DNA of 64,000 nt from NCBI RefSeq assembly GCF_001422665.1, contig NZ_LMLU01000009.1:62001-126000 (forward strand), in the 5' to 3' direction. Source of the DNA: Arthrobacter sp. Leaf234. GTDB taxonomy: Bacteria > Actinomycetota > Actinomycetes > Actinomycetales > Micrococcaceae. The notes below the pieces were generated by a model. It was not told the origin of the DNA and ran no database searches. It saw nothing but the letters and a program-made list of their open reading frames with translations. Numbering within the stretch: position 1 is the first letter of the stretch; each line of letters begins with the position of its first letter. Shown one piece after another: positions 10,714-20,415 of the stretch. A program made the position numbers and the translations under genes.

Positions 10714-11609
10714 CGTCCGCCTCCTGAGGCTGTGTCCGCGACGTCGGCTTCCGACGTCGATGTCCCGTCCACGCGGAGCTGCCCCAGGACGGCGCTGGTG
10801 GCACGGTCGCGCCCGCCGAGGTCCTGGTGCGTGGTGACGTCCGCCCACACGCCGGCCTCCGCGAGGAACGCGGCGACCCAGGGCGCCTGCACCTCGGCGT
10901 GCTCCATGACGAAGTACCCGCCCGCCCTGAGCAGGCGGGCGGCCGAGGCCGCCGCGGCCCGCGGCAGCCGGAGTCCGTCGGCTCCCCCGCCGTACAGCGC
11001 CATCTGCGGATCGTGCTCGGCCACCTCGGGTTCGGTGGGCACGGCGTCGGCCGGGATGTACGGCGGGTTCGACACGACGATGTCGAAGGTGCCGTTCTCC
11101 TCGGGCAGCGCCGTCGCGAGGTCACCCTGGACGAGGCGGACCCCGTAGGGCTCGAGGTTCGCGCGGGCCCAGGCGATCGCGAGGTCGCTCAGTTCGACGG
11201 CGTAGACCTCGGCGCCGGGCACCTCGTCCGCGACCGACGCGGCGATCGCCCCGGAGCCGGTGCCCAGGTCCACGATCCTGGGAGCCGCCAGCGTGCCCGC
11301 CCGGTCGATCACGAGCTGCGCCACTGATTCGGTCTCGGGACGCGGGATGAAGACTCCCGGGCCGACCGACAGCTCGATCCGCCGGAAGGATGCAGCGCCG
11401 GTGAGGTGCTGCAGCGGGACACGGCGCGCGCGCTCGTCGACGAGGGCGTCCAGTCCCTCCGGCGCCGGAGCGCCGATCAGTGCCATCGATCGGAGCCGGC
11501 CGCGGGACACCCCGAGCAGGTGGGCTGCCAGGAGCTCGGCGTCGACCCGGGGACTCGGCACGCCCGCCGCCCGCAGCCGTTCCTCCGCCGCACGCAGGGC
11601 GTCCTCCAC
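10710..11609 (-). CDS. prmC: peptide chain release factor N5-glutamine methyltransferase
   Basis: PrmC methylates the glutamine of the GGQ loop in RF1 and RF2. The 299-residue protein has the N-terminal helical domain (LLAAHLLGVSRGRL), the substrate segment FIPRPETE, the SAM motif DLGTGSGAIA, and the catalytic NPPYIP. The GTG start at 11609 is two bases after the stop of prfA, its own substrate gene. It is followed by an ATGA overlap with a glycosyltransferase. Confidence 0.95.
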
Positions 11610-11611
11610 GC

Positions 11612-12691
11612 CTACTCTTCCGTGCCGATGGCGTCCAGGCGGGCCTGCTCGTCCATCTCGATGGCCGACTGCACCACGGGCTCGAGGTCACCGTTCATGA
11701 CGGCGTCCAGGTTGTAGGCCTTGTAGCCCGTGCGGTGGTCCGCGATCCGGTTCTCGGGGTAGTTGTAGGTGCGGATGCGCTCGGAGCGGTCCATGGTGCG
11801 GATCTGGGACTTCCGGATGTCCGAGTTCGCGGCGTCGATCTTCTCCTGCTCGTGCGCGAGGATGCGGGAGCGCAGCACGCGCATCGCCGCCTCGCGGTTC
11901 TGCAGCTGCGACTTCTCGTTCTGCATCGCCACGACGATCCCCGTGGGCAGGTGCGTGATGCGGACCGCCGAGTCGGTCGTGTTGACGGACTGGCCACCCG
12001 GACCCGAGGAACGGTAGACGTCGATCTTCAGGTCGTTCTGGCTGATCTCGACCTCCTCCGGCTCGTCGACCTCGGGCAGCACGAGCACGCCCGCCGCGGA
12101 GGTGTGGATGCGGCCCTGCGACTCGGTGACCGGGACGCGCTGGACGCGGTGCACGCCGCCCTCGAACTTCAGGCGCGCGTAGACGCCCTCCGCCGGATCG
12201 TTGGAGGACCCCTTGATGGCCATCTGGACATCCTTGTAGCCGCCGAGGTCGGACTCGTTGGCGGAGATGAGCTCCGTCTTCCAGCCCCGGGACTCCGCGT
12301 ACCGCGCGTACATGCGCAGCAGGTCCCCGGCGAACAGCGCGGCTTCGTCGCCACCCTCGCCGCCCTTGACCTCGATGATGACGTTGCGGCCGTCGTTCGG
12401 GTCCCGCGGGATGAGCAGGCGTCGCAGGCGCTCCTGCGCCACGGCGAGCTGTTCCTCGAGCACAGGAACCTCGGCCGCGAACTCGGGGTCCTCGGACGCC
12501 ATCTCGCGTGCGGCCTCGAGGTCGTCGTTCAGGGCGGCCCACCGGTTGTGGGCGTCGACGATCCTGCCGAGCTCGGCATACCGGCGGCCGAGCCTGCGGG
12601 CCAGCGCCTGGTCGGCGTGGACGGCGGGGTCGGCGAGCTGGTCCTGCAGTTCGGAGTGCTCGTCGAGCAGTCCCTGGATGGACTCAAACAT
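11612..12691 (-). CDS. prfA: peptide chain release factor 1
   Basis: RF1 terminates translation at UAA and UAG. The 359-residue protein has the codon-recognition tripeptide PVT (in [10 protein letters not shown]), typical of the RF1 P-x-T motif, and the catalytic GGQ ([13 protein letters not shown]), which is methylated by the downstream PrmC. Length and domain order are standard. The start is the ATG at 12691 with GAGG upstream. It is separated from rho by 151 bp with a strong hairpin. Confidence 0.97.
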   Translation of the reverse strand: MFESIQGLLDEHSELQDQLADPAVHADQALARRLGRRYAELGRIVDAHNRWAALNDDLEAAREMASEDPEFAAEVPVLEEQLAVAQERLRRLLIPRDPNDGRNVIIEVKGGEGGDEAALFAGDLLRMYARYAESRGWKTELISANESDLGGYKDVQMAIKGSSNDPAEGVYARLKFEGGVHRVQRVPVTESQGRIHTSAAGVLVLPEVDEPEEVEISQNDLKIDVYRSSGPGGQSVNTTDSAVRITHLPTGIVVAMQNEKSQLQNREAAMRVLRSRILAHEQEKIDAANSDIRKSQIRTMDRSERIRTYNYPENRIADHRTGYKAYNLDAVMNGDLEPVVQSAIEMDEQARLDAIGTEE

Positions 12692-12793
12692 CTGGTGTAC
12701 CTCTTTCGGCGTCTACCGCCAGTCTACGAAGGTCGGGACGGCCCGGTTGACCACGCTGTGCCGGGACGCGACTTAACGGGCGAAGCCGCTCGC

Positions 12794-12820
12794 CCTGCCG
12801 TCCCGGGGAGGGACGGCAGG
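12794..12820 (-). terminator. hairpin between rho and prfA
   Basis: A perfect 11-bp GC-rich stem (CCTGCCGTCCC / GGGACGGCAGG) with a 5-base loop lies 23 bases past the rho stop. No U-run follows on the minus strand, so it may be a weak terminator, a 3'-end stabiliser or a pause site. In many actinobacteria rpmE lies between rho and prfA; here only this hairpin does. Confidence 0.55.
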
Positions 12821-12842
12821 ACGAACGGCGTCGTGGGGTGCG

Positions 12843-15092
12843 CTAGTCGGAGTCCTTGGAGCCCAGGGTGGTCTTCTGGACCTGCATGAGGAACTCGACG
12901 TTGGACTGCGTCTCCCGGATCTTGTTGGTCAGCAGCTCGAGTGCCTGCTGGGTCTCGAGACCCGACAGCACGCGGCGCAGCTTCCACATGATCTTGACCT
13001 CGTCCGGCGAGAGCAGGTTCTCCTCGCGGCGCGTACCGGACGCGTTGACGTCCACGGCCGGGAAGATGCGCTTGTCGGCGAGGCTGCGCGAGAGGCGGAG
13101 CTCCATGTTGCCGGTGCCCTTGAACTCCTCGAAGATGACCTCGTCCATCTTGGAACCGGTCTCGACGAGCGCGGTCGCGAGGATGGTGAGCGAGCCACCG
13201 TTCTCGATGTTGCGGGCAGCACCGAAGAAACGCTTCGGCGGGTACAGCGCTGCGGAATCGACACCACCGGACAGGATACGGCCCGAGGCCGGCGCGGCCA
13301 GGTTGTAGGCACGGCCGAGGCGCGTCATCGAGTCGAGGAGCACGACGACGTCCATGCCCATCTCCACGAGGCGCTTGGCGCGCTCGATGGAGAGCTCGGC
13401 GACCGTGGTGTGGTCGTCCGCGGGTCGGTCGAAGGTGGAGGCGATGACCTCACCCTTCACCGTGCGCTGCATGTCGGTGACTTCCTCGGGACGCTCGTCC
13501 ACGAGGACCATCATGAGGTGCACCTCGGGGTTGTTGATCGTGATGGCGTTCGCGATCGCCTGCAGGATCAGCGTCTTGCCGGCCTTGGGCGGCGAGACGA
13601 TCAGGCCGCGCTGGCCCTTGCCGATCGGCGCCACGAGGTCGATGACGCGGGGGCCGATCTTCTTCGGGTCCGTCTCGAGGCGCAGGCGGTCCGACGGGTA
13701 GAGCGGCACGAGCTTCGCGAACTCGACGCGGTCCTTGAGGTCCTCGGCCGGCTTGCCGTTCACCGTGGTGACGCGGACGAGGGCGTTGAACTTCTGGCGT
13801 GCGCTGGCCTGCGTCTCGCCCTCGCGGGGAGCGCGGATGGCACCGACGACGGCGTCGCCCTTGCGCAGGTTGTGCTTCTTGACCTGGGCCAGGGAGACGT
13901 AGACGTCGTTCGGACCCGGCAGGTAGCCGGACGTGCGCACGAAGGCGTAGTTCTCGAGGACGTCGAGGATGCCCGCGACGGGCAGCAGGACGTCGTCCTC
14001 GGTGACCTCGACGTCGTCGACGTCGGGCTGGTTGCGGCCACGGCGACGGTCGTTGCGCTCATTGCGCTCGTTGCGGTCACGGAAGCGGCTGCTGCGGTCC
14101 TCGACGGGATTCCCACCGTTGCGGTTGGCACGGTTGCGGCGGTTCCGGCCGCGACCCTCGTCGTCGTTCGATGCGTTGGAGCCGTTGGAGCCGTTGCCCC
14201 CGGAGTTCCGGTTGTCGCTGCGCTCGCTGCCGGTGCGGCCGCCGTCGTTCTGGCCGTCACTGTTCGAGCCGCTGTTGTTCGAGTTGTTGTTCGAGTTGTT
14301 GTTCGAGCCGTTGTTCGAGCCGTTGTTCGAGCCGTTGGAGGACCCGTTGTTCGAGCGGTCCTCGTCGCGGCCGTTGCGTGAGCGGTTGCGGCGCTCGTTG
14401 CGGTCGCCGCGCCCCTCGCCCTGCTGGCCGAAGCCGGAGTCACCCTGCTGGCCGGACTCGTTCTGTCCGTCGTTCTGGTTCTCGTTGCGGGTCTCGGCCG
14501 CGGTCTCGGTCTGCCCGGACTGTGCGTCGCTGCGGTCCTCGCCGCGACGGTTGCGGCGGTTGCGCTGGTTGCGGCCGCCGGTTTCGCGGTCACCGCGATC
14601 CTGCTGGTCCCCGGCGGACGGGGCGTCGGCGGTCTCACGCGACGGGGCCTCGACCTGCTCGCCGGTGATGACGGCAGCGTCCGTTGCAGGCACGGAGACG
14701 ACGCCGTCGCTTCCCGCGCGGCGGTTCCGGTTCCGCGTCCGGGGCTGGCGCTCGGGCGCCTCCTGCCCGTCCTGCGTCGGAGCGGCCGGTGCTTCGGTGG
14801 CGTCCGGCGTGCCGGCGACGACAGGGCGCGCGCCGTCCGCGTTCCGCTCGCTGCGGACGGTGGGGGCCTTCTGGCGGTCGGCCACCGCGCCTCCGCGCTG
14901 GTGGTCCGAGATGGCGGAGACGAGGTCGCTCTTGCGCATCCTCGATCCGCCGGTGATGCCGAGCTGACCGGCGAGTGCCTGCAGCTGGGCGAGCTTCAGG
15001 CCGGCGAGGCCGCTGCTCTTGGAAGTTGTTGCGCCGGTTGCTTCAGCGTCTTGGGTGGCCACACCTGGTAACAGGTCAGTGGTTTCAGTCAC
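12843..15092 (-). CDS. rho: transcription termination factor Rho
   Basis: Rho is the hexameric RNA-dependent ATPase that ends transcription. The 749-residue protein has an N-terminal Rho_N segment (GLKLAQLQALAGQLGI), a disordered insertion of about 250 residues rich in Asn, Arg, Gly, Ser and Gln, the RNA-binding cold-shock-like domain (ENYAFVRTSGYLPGPNDVYVS), and the RecA-like motor with Walker A PPKAGKT and Walker B VVVLLDSMTR. The insertion makes it far longer than E. coli Rho (419) and is an actinobacterial trait. The GTG at 15092 is chosen for GAAGGA upstream; in-frame starts at 15161 and 15260 would add a poorly conserved leader. Confidence 0.96.
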   Translation of the reverse strand: MTETTDLLPGVATQDAEATGATTSKSSGLAGLKLAQLQALAGQLGITGGSRMRKSDLVSAISDHQRGGAVADRQKAPTVRSERNADGARPVVAGTPDATEAPAAPTQDGQEAPERQPRTRNRNRRAGSDGVVSVPATDAAVITGEQVEAPSRETADAPSAGDQQDRGDRETGGRNQRNRRNRRGEDRSDAQSGQTETAAETRNENQNDGQNESGQQGDSGFGQQGEGRGDRNERRNRSRNGRDEDRSNNGSSNGSNNGSNNGSNNNSNNNSNNSGSNSDGQNDGGRTGSERSDNRNSGGNGSNGSNASNDDEGRGRNRRNRANRNGGNPVEDRSSRFRDRNERNERNDRRRGRNQPDVDDVEVTEDDVLLPVAGILDVLENYAFVRTSGYLPGPNDVYVSLAQVKKHNLRKGDAVVGAIRAPREGETQASARQKFNALVRVTTVNGKPAEDLKDRVEFAKLVPLYPSDRLRLETDPKKIGPRVIDLVAPIGKGQRGLIVSPPKAGKTLILQAIANAITINNPEVHLMMVLVDERPEEVTDMQRTVKGEVIASTFDRPADDHTTVAELSIERAKRLVEMGMDVVVLLDSMTRLGRAYNLAAPASGRILSGGVDSAALYPPKRFFGAARNIENGGSLTILATALVETGSKMDEVIFEEFKGTGNMELRLSRSLADKRIFPAVDVNASGTRREENLLSPDEVKIMWKLRRVLSGLETQQALELLTNKIRETQSNVEFLMQVQKTTLGSKDSD
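14261..14355 (-). repeat. 12-bp Asn-Gly/Asn-Ser coding repeats in rho
   Basis: A run of near-identical 12-base units (plus strand TTGTTCGAGCCG / TTGTTCGAGTTG) encodes consecutive SNNG, SNNN and related tetrapeptides in the disordered insertion of Rho. The unit preserves frame, so length polymorphism between strains is likely. Confidence 0.8.
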
Positions 15093-15420
15093 GAAGGATC
15101 CTTCCCCCTCGTCGGGCGGCCACCTGATCAGTGGTCCGCGGTGGTTTGCCCCGTGCCGCATGTGAAGCAGGCGGGGTTCAGTCGGGCCGGGAACTGTCCG
15201 GCCTCGACTGGGCGTGCTGGAGCCTGAGGATGTCTTCGCAGGCAGGACTGGCCCGCGCACGAAGATCAGGTCGGAGGCTACACCGGAGGATGCGCTACTG
15301 CTGATGGACCCTGCAGTTTTCGCGGCGGTCCGAAGAAGAGGACGGCCGACTCAGCAGAAGCACACGATGCCTTGAGAGACACAGTGACACGTAGTGCGCA
15401 CAGCGTACGCGGAACGGTCA
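15093..15420 (-). promoter_or_regulatory. rho leader region (328-bp gap)
   Basis: This gap between thrB and rho holds the rho promoter and leader, but I find no convincing -35/-10 pair. At 15179-15210 there is an imperfect inverted repeat (CAGTCGGGCCGG and CCGGCCTCGACTG) that can fold in the leader RNA about 90 bases before the start codon. The frame of rho stays open back to 15260, so an extended N-terminus cannot be fully excluded. Rho autoregulation through its leader is known in other bacteria; nothing here proves it. Confidence 0.4.
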
Positions 15421-16422
15421 CTACCCTTGGTGCACTCCTACTTTAGCACCCGAACGCTCCACCGTGAGTCGCAGGATACGCCAGGGTTCCGGCGTGTCGA
15501 GGGTGCGAAGAAGCGCCCGCAGCGTCTCCTCGGCCGCCTCCGCCCCTGCCGCGCCGACGGCCAGCGTCATGATGCTGGGCCCCGCTCCGGAGATGGTGCT
15601 CGCGAAGCCCGCAGCGCGCAATCCGCGCAGGAGCGTGGCACTCGGGAGCATGGCCTGGGCGCGGTAGTCCTGGTGCAGCCAGTCCTGCGTCGCGGGGAAG
15701 AGGAGTGACGGATCCTCCGCCAGGGCGTGCACCAGCAGCGCCGCACGCCCTGCGTTCGCGGCCGCGCTGTGGTGGGAGACCGACGCCGGCAGCAGCGCCC
15801 GGGCGCTCTCCGTCGACAGCACGCTCCCGGGGACGGCGACCACGGGGACGACGTCTGGATGCACCTCCACACGCGTGCTGTGGTAAGCGTGTCCGCTCTC
15901 CCAGGAGACGGCGAGGGAACCCATGAGGGCGGGGGCCACATTGTCCGGATGGCCCTCGAGCTGTGCCGCCCACTGCAGGAGGTGGGCGTCGTCGAGCCTG
16001 CGGTCGACGGGCAGGAGCGCGTTGCCCGCGAGGACACCCGCGACGATCGCGGCCGCGGAGGAGCCGAGGCCCCTGCCGTGCGGGATCACGTTGGTCGTGT
16101 CCAGTTTAAGGCCGGGTGATGCGAACCCGGCGCGCTCCAGCGTACTGAGGAGCGAACGCGCCACGAGGTGCGTCCCGTCCGTCGGCAGGGCGGCGGAGCC
16201 CTCCCCCGTCGGCCTCACCACCGTCGTCCCGGCGGTGACCGTGCGGACGCGGACCGTGTCGTAGAGCGACAGTGCCAGACCGAGTGCGTCGAAGCCCGGT
16301 CCGAGGTTCGCACTCGTCGCGGGGACGCGCACCTCGACGGACTGTCCGGGCGCTACGCCGGGGAGTCCGGCGGTGCCGTCCGGATCGGCGACGGGGACCG
16401 GCACCGCGTGGAGGCCGGTCAC
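15421..16422 (-). CDS. thrB: homoserine kinase
   Basis: ThrB phosphorylates L-homoserine to O-phosphohomoserine in threonine synthesis. The 333-residue GHMP kinase has VRVPATSANLGPGFDALGLAL near the N-terminus, the ATP-binding PHGRGLGSSAAA loop and the C-terminal ISGAGPSIM motif. The GTG at 16422 lies one base after the thrC stop (TGAGGTG), so translation is coupled. It closes the argS-lysA-hom-thrC-thrB run. Confidence 0.95.
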   Translation of the reverse strand: MTGLHAVPVPVADPDGTAGLPGVAPGQSVEVRVPATSANLGPGFDALGLALSLYDTVRVRTVTAGTTVVRPTGEGSAALPTDGTHLVARSLLSTLERAGFASPGLKLDTTNVIPHGRGLGSSAAAIVAGVLAGNALLPVDRRLDDAHLLQWAAQLEGHPDNVAPALMGSLAVSWESGHAYHSTRVEVHPDVVPVVAVPGSVLSTESARALLPASVSHHSAAANAGRAALLVHALAEDPSLLFPATQDWLHQDYRAQAMLPSATLLRGLRAAGFASTISGAGPSIMTLAVGAAGAEAAEETLRALLRTLDTPEPWRILRLTVERSGAKVGVHQG

Positions 16423-16423
16423 C

Positions 16424-17527
16424 TCAGCCCTCGAGCCCGAGGGCCGCGGCGACGCTGACGACGTCGAACTCCACCTTGGTGGGCTCGACATCCGCGCCGT
16501 CGGCGGTGCGGAGCGCCCACTGCGGGTCCTTCAGGCCGTGACCGGTGACCGTGATGACGATCGTCTTGCCCGTCGGCGCGAGGCCCTCGGCGTGCTTCTT
16601 GATGAGTCCTGCGACGCCGGCAGCGGAGGCGGGTTCCACGAAGACGCCCTCGCGGGAGGACAGCCAGCGGTGCGCGTCGAGGATCTCCTCGTCCGTCACG
16701 GCCTCGATGAGTCCGCCGGACTCGTCACGGGCGGCCACGGCGAAGTCCCAGGACGCGGGGTTGCCGATCCGGATGGCGGTCGCGATGGTGTCCGGTTCGG
16801 TGATCGGGTGGCCCTTGACCAGCGGGGACGCGCCCTCTGCCTGGAAGCCCCACATGATCGGCGTCCGGGTCGCCACGGCCGGCAGCTCACCGTGGTGCAT
16901 CGAGGCGTACGGCGCCGCGTACTCCTTGTAGCCCTTCCAGTAGGCGCTGATGTTGCCCGCGTTCCCGACCGGCATCAGATGGTAGTCCGGTGCATCGCCG
17001 AGAGTGTCGACCACCTCGAAGGCTGCGGTCTTCTGCCCCTCCAGCCGCGCGGGGTTGACGGAGTTCACCAGGAACACGGGATAGGCCTCGGCGAGCTTCC
17101 GCGCCACGTCGAGGCAGTTGTCGAAGTTGCCGTTGACCTGCAGGAGCTGCGCACCGTGCGCGATCGCCTGGCTCAGCTTGCCCATGGAGATCTTGCCGTC
17201 GGGAACGAGCACGGCGCAGGTGATTCCGGCCTGCGTGGCGTAGGCCGCCGCGGAGGCGGAGGTGTTGCCCGTGGACGCACAGACCACGGCCTTGGCCCCG
17301 GCGGCGACCGCGGCCGTCATGGCCATGGTCATGCCGCGGTCCTTGAAGGAGCCGGTGGGGTTCATGCCCTCGACCTTGAGGTAGACGGTGTTGCCCGTCA
17401 GCTCGGACAGATGGCGGGCGTGCACGAGGGGCGTACCGCCCTCGCCGAGGGTGATGACCTCGGTGGCCTCGGTGACAGGTAGGCGTTCTGCGTATTCGCG
17501 GATGACTCCGCGCCACTGGTGGGCCAC
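16424..17527 (-). CDS. thrC: threonine synthase
   Basis: ThrC is a PLP enzyme that turns O-phosphohomoserine into threonine. The 367-residue protein is the short class, with the PLP lysine Lys62 in [10 protein letters not shown], the Ser/Thr/Asn loop [13 protein letters not shown] and the phosphate-binding [12 protein letters not shown]. The GTG start at 17527 directly abuts the TAA of hom with no spacer. Confidence 0.96.
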   Translation of the reverse strand: MAHQWRGVIREYAERLPVTEATEVITLGEGGTPLVHARHLSELTGNTVYLKVEGMNPTGSFKDRGMTMAMTAAVAAGAKAVVCASTGNTSASAAAYATQAGITCAVLVPDGKISMGKLSQAIAHGAQLLQVNGNFDNCLDVARKLAEAYPVFLVNSVNPARLEGQKTAAFEVVDTLGDAPDYHLMPVGNAGNISAYWKGYKEYAAPYASMHHGELPAVATRTPIMWGFQAEGASPLVKGHPITEPDTIATAIRIGNPASWDFAVAARDESGGLIEAVTDEEILDAHRWLSSREGVFVEPASAAGVAGLIKKHAEGLAPTGKTIVITVTGHGLKDPQWALRTADGADVEPTKVEFDVVSVAAALGLEG

Positions 17528-18856
17528 TTAGATTCCCTCTACTCGGAGCACGGATGAGACGGCGGTGATGACGTCGAGCGCACCGACCTGCTTGACGGTC
17601 GCCGCGAGGGACGCCTCGGGGGCGCGATGGGTGACGATGCGCAGCTCGGCGGTGGTGCCGCCGTCGGGCCCGCGCTGATGGATGCGCTGGCGCATCGTCT
17701 CGATGGAGACGCCGTTCTCGGCGAAGATGTGGGCGATCCGGGCGAGGACACCGGGCTGGTCCGCGACCTGCAGGCCGATGCAGTAGCTCGTGCGGACGGT
17801 GTCGATGCTCAGCGGCGGCACGTGGCCCGTGGTGGTCTCGGTGCGGCCGGGCCCGCCGAGGACCATGCGGCGGGCCGCGCTCACGACGTCGCCGAGCACG
17901 GCCGACGCCGTCGGCGTCCCGCCTGCACCCTGGCCGTAGAACATGAGCTCGCCCGCGTTCTCCGCCTCGATGAACACGGCGTTGAACGCGCCGTGGACGG
18001 CCGCGAGCGGGTGCGAACGCGGCAGGAGGGTGGGGTGGACGCGGACGCCCACGCCCGCTGCGCCGGCCTCGTCGGTCAGGATCTCGGCGATGGCGAGCAG
18101 CTTGATGACGTAGCCGTCCTCGGCGGCGGCCGCGATGTCGTCCGCGGTGACCGCGGTGATGCCCTCGCAGTACACGTTCTCGAGCGCGAACCGGGTGTGG
18201 AAGGACAGCGAGGCGAGGATCGCGGCCTTCGCGGCGGCGTCGTGCCCCTCGACGTCGGCCGTCGGGTCGGCCTCCGCGTACCCGAGGTCCTGCGCCGCCT
18301 TCAGCGCGTCGGCGAACTGCGCCCCCGTGGAGTCCATCTGGTCCAGGATGTAGTTCGTGGTGCCGTTGACGATGCCCAGCACGCGGGTGATGCGGTCCCC
18401 CGACAGGCTGTCGCGGATGGGTCGCAGAATGGGGATGGCTCCGGCGACGGCGGCCTCGTAGGACAACTGCACGCCGGCCTTGTCGGCCTGCTCGTAGAGC
18501 TCCGGCCCGTCCTGCGCGAGGAGGGCCTTGTTCCCGCTGACCACCGTGGCACCGTGCGCGATGGCGCGCAGGATCAGCGTCTTGGCCGGCTCGATGCCGC
18601 CCATGAGCTCGATGACGATGTCCGCCCGCTCGACGAGCGACTCGGCGTCCTGGGTCAGCAGCCCCGCCGGCAGGTCGACGTCGCGCTCCGCCTCGAGCGA
18701 ACGGACCGCCACCCCGGTGAGTTCGAGGGGGGCGCCTGCCCTGAGCCCGAGGTCCGCGGCGTCCTCGAGGAGGATCCGGGCCACCTGGGAGCCGACGTTG
18801 CCGCAGCCCAGCAGGGCGACGCGGAGGGGTGCGGGAGAGGGTGCTGGTGCATTCAT
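17528..18856 (-). CDS. hom: homoserine dehydrogenase
   Basis: This enzyme reduces aspartate semialdehyde to homoserine, the branch point for threonine and methionine. The 442-residue protein has the NAD(P) motif LLGCGNVGS (Gly17, Gly19, Gly22), the catalytic domain segments NGTTNYILDQM and YAEADPTADVEGHDAAAK, and a C-terminal ACT domain (from about residue 355, YCIGLQVADQPGVLARIA) that normally gives threonine feedback inhibition. The ATG at 18856 overlaps the lysA stop by ATGA. Confidence 0.96.
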   Translation of the reverse strand: MNAPAPSPAPLRVALLGCGNVGSQVARILLEDAADLGLRAGAPLELTGVAVRSLEAERDVDLPAGLLTQDAESLVERADIVIELMGGIEPAKTLILRAIAHGATVVSGNKALLAQDGPELYEQADKAGVQLSYEAAVAGAIPILRPIRDSLSGDRITRVLGIVNGTTNYILDQMDSTGAQFADALKAAQDLGYAEADPTADVEGHDAAAKAAILASLSFHTRFALENVYCEGITAVTADDIAAAAEDGYVIKLLAIAEILTDEAGAAGVGVRVHPTLLPRSHPLAAVHGAFNAVFIEAENAGELMFYGQGAGGTPTASAVLGDVVSAARRMVLGGPGRTETTTGHVPPLSIDTVRTSYCIGLQVADQPGVLARIAHIFAENGVSIETMRQRIHQRGPDGGTTAELRIVTHRAPEASLAATVKQVGALDVITAVSSVLRVEGI

Positions 18857-20415
18857 GCGGTCTGTGAAGCTCCTGGATCCGGGGCGGCTACTGCTGGTGA
18901 GGGCTGGGCGGTCTCGCGCTGGACATCCCTGCGGAACAGGTCCTCCTCGGTCTCGCCGCGGACGATCAGTCGGGCCGCACCGTCGACGACCGCCACGACC
19001 GGAGGCCGCGCCAGGTAGTTGTAGTTGCTCGAGAGCACCCAGCAGTAGGCTCCCGTTCCCGGGACGGCGAGGAGGTCACCTGCTCCGGTGTCCTCCGGGA
19101 GGTAGACGTCCCGCACCACAATGTCACCGCTCTCGCAGTGTTTTCCAACCACACGGGACAGGACGGGCGGCCCCTCGGGCGTCCGCGAGGCGAGGACGGC
19201 CGAGTAATCCGCGCCGTAGAGCACCGGACGGGCGTTGTCGCTCATCCCGCCGTCCACCGACACATAGCGTCGCGGGTGCGTAACGGAGGTGTCCTGCACC
19301 ACCTCGGAGCCGTTGGCGGCTGCGTCGACGCGCACGGTCTTCGTGGTGCCCGCGGTGTAGAGGGTGAAGGTCGTCGGTCCCACGATGGCACGGCCGGGCT
19401 CGATCGAGATCCGGGGGACGCGCAGGCCGAGCTCACGGCAGGCGGAGCCGACGACGGTGGCCATCGCGCGGGCGATCTCCGCCGCGGGCCGCGGCTGGTC
19501 GGCCTCGGTGTAGGCGATGCCGTAGCCGCCGCCGAGGTCCAGTTCGGGCAGCTCGACGCCGTGCCGGTCACGGACCCCGGCGAGGAAAACGAGCAGCCGG
19601 CGGGCCGCCAGCTCGAAGCCCTCCGATTCGAAGATCTGCGAGCCGATGTGGCAGTGCACACCGAGGAGGTTGATGCCCGGATGGGCCAGGGCGTCGGCGA
19701 CGGCCCGCGCGGCCGGGGAGGAGCCGCCGTCGTCCTGTCCGTCCTGCTGCCCGGGCCCCTGCTCGGTGGTGAGCGACAGCCCGAACTTCTGGTCCTCGTG
19801 GGCGGTGGCGATGAACTCGTGCGTGTGGGCGTGGACGCCGGGCGTCAGGCGGATCATCACGTTGGCGCGGCGGCCGCGTTCGACGGCGAGGTCACCCACC
19901 AGGGCGACCTCCTGGAGGCTGTCGACGACGATCCGGCCGAGGTCCGCGTCGATGGCCCGCGTGATCTCCGCAGCGGACTTGTTGTTGCCGTGCAGGCCCA
20001 GGCGGTTCCCGGGCATGCCGGCGCGCAGGCCCACGGCGAGTTCGCCGCCGGAGCAGGTGTCGAGGCCGAGGCCCTCCTCGCGGACCCAGTGGGCCACTTC
20101 GGTGCAGATGAAGGATTTGCCCGCGTAGAAGACGTCCACTCCCCCGCACAGATCGCGGAAGGCGTCGTCGAACGCGTCGCGGAAGGTGGCGGCCCGGGTG
20201 CGGAAGTCCCGCTCGGACATCACGAACAGCGGGGTGCCGAACTCGGCGGCGAGGTCGGCGACGGAGACGCCGTCGATCCGCAGGACGCCGTCGCTCCCGC
20301 GCGCGACGTCCTCGGCCCAGAGCTTCGCGTCCAGCCGGGCAGGTTCCGCCGGGACGGACAGCCAGTCTGGCGCGAGGGGCGAGGGGCGGGTGGGGTCCAC
20401 GACGGTCACGGTCAC
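18853..20415 (-). CDS. lysA: diaminopimelate decarboxylase
   Basis: LysA makes lysine from meso-diaminopimelate. The 520-residue fold III PLP enzyme has [15 protein letters not shown] with the PLP lysine, the CSGGEL substrate motif, [10 protein letters not shown], and the C-terminal CESGDI. It is somewhat long because of an N-terminal extension and a Gln/Gly/Asp-rich insertion (near [14 protein letters not shown]). The GTG start at 20415 overlaps the argS stop (GTGA). argS-lysA is a conserved actinobacterial pair. Confidence 0.95.
   Translation of the reverse strand: MTVTVVDPTRPSPLAPDWLSVPAEPARLDAKLWAEDVARGSDGVLRIDGVSVADLAAEFGTPLFVMSERDFRTRAATFRDAFDDAFRDLCGGVDVFYAGKSFICTEVAHWVREEGLGLDTCSGGELAVGLRAGMPGNRLGLHGNNKSAAEITRAIDADLGRIVVDSLQEVALVGDLAVERGRRANVMIRLTPGVHAHTHEFIATAHEDQKFGLSLTTEQGPGQQDGQDDGGSSPAARAVADALAHPGINLLGVHCHIGSQIFESEGFELAARRLLVFLAGVRDRHGVELPELDLGGGYGIAYTEADQPRPAAEIARAMATVVGSACRELGLRVPRISIEPGRAIVGPTTFTLYTAGTTKTVRVDAAANGSEVVQDTSVTHPRRYVSVDGGMSDNARPVLYGADYSAVLASRTPEGPPVLSRVVGKHCESGDIVVRDVYLPEDTGAGDLLAVPGTGAYCWVLSSNYNYLARPPVVAVVDGAARLIVRGETEEDLFRRDVQRETAQPSPAVAAPDPGASQTA

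Noticed and set aside
12692-12842. rpmE between rho and prfA
   Set aside because: Translated in all frames, the 151-bp gap has no zinc-ribbon or ribosomal L31 sequence.
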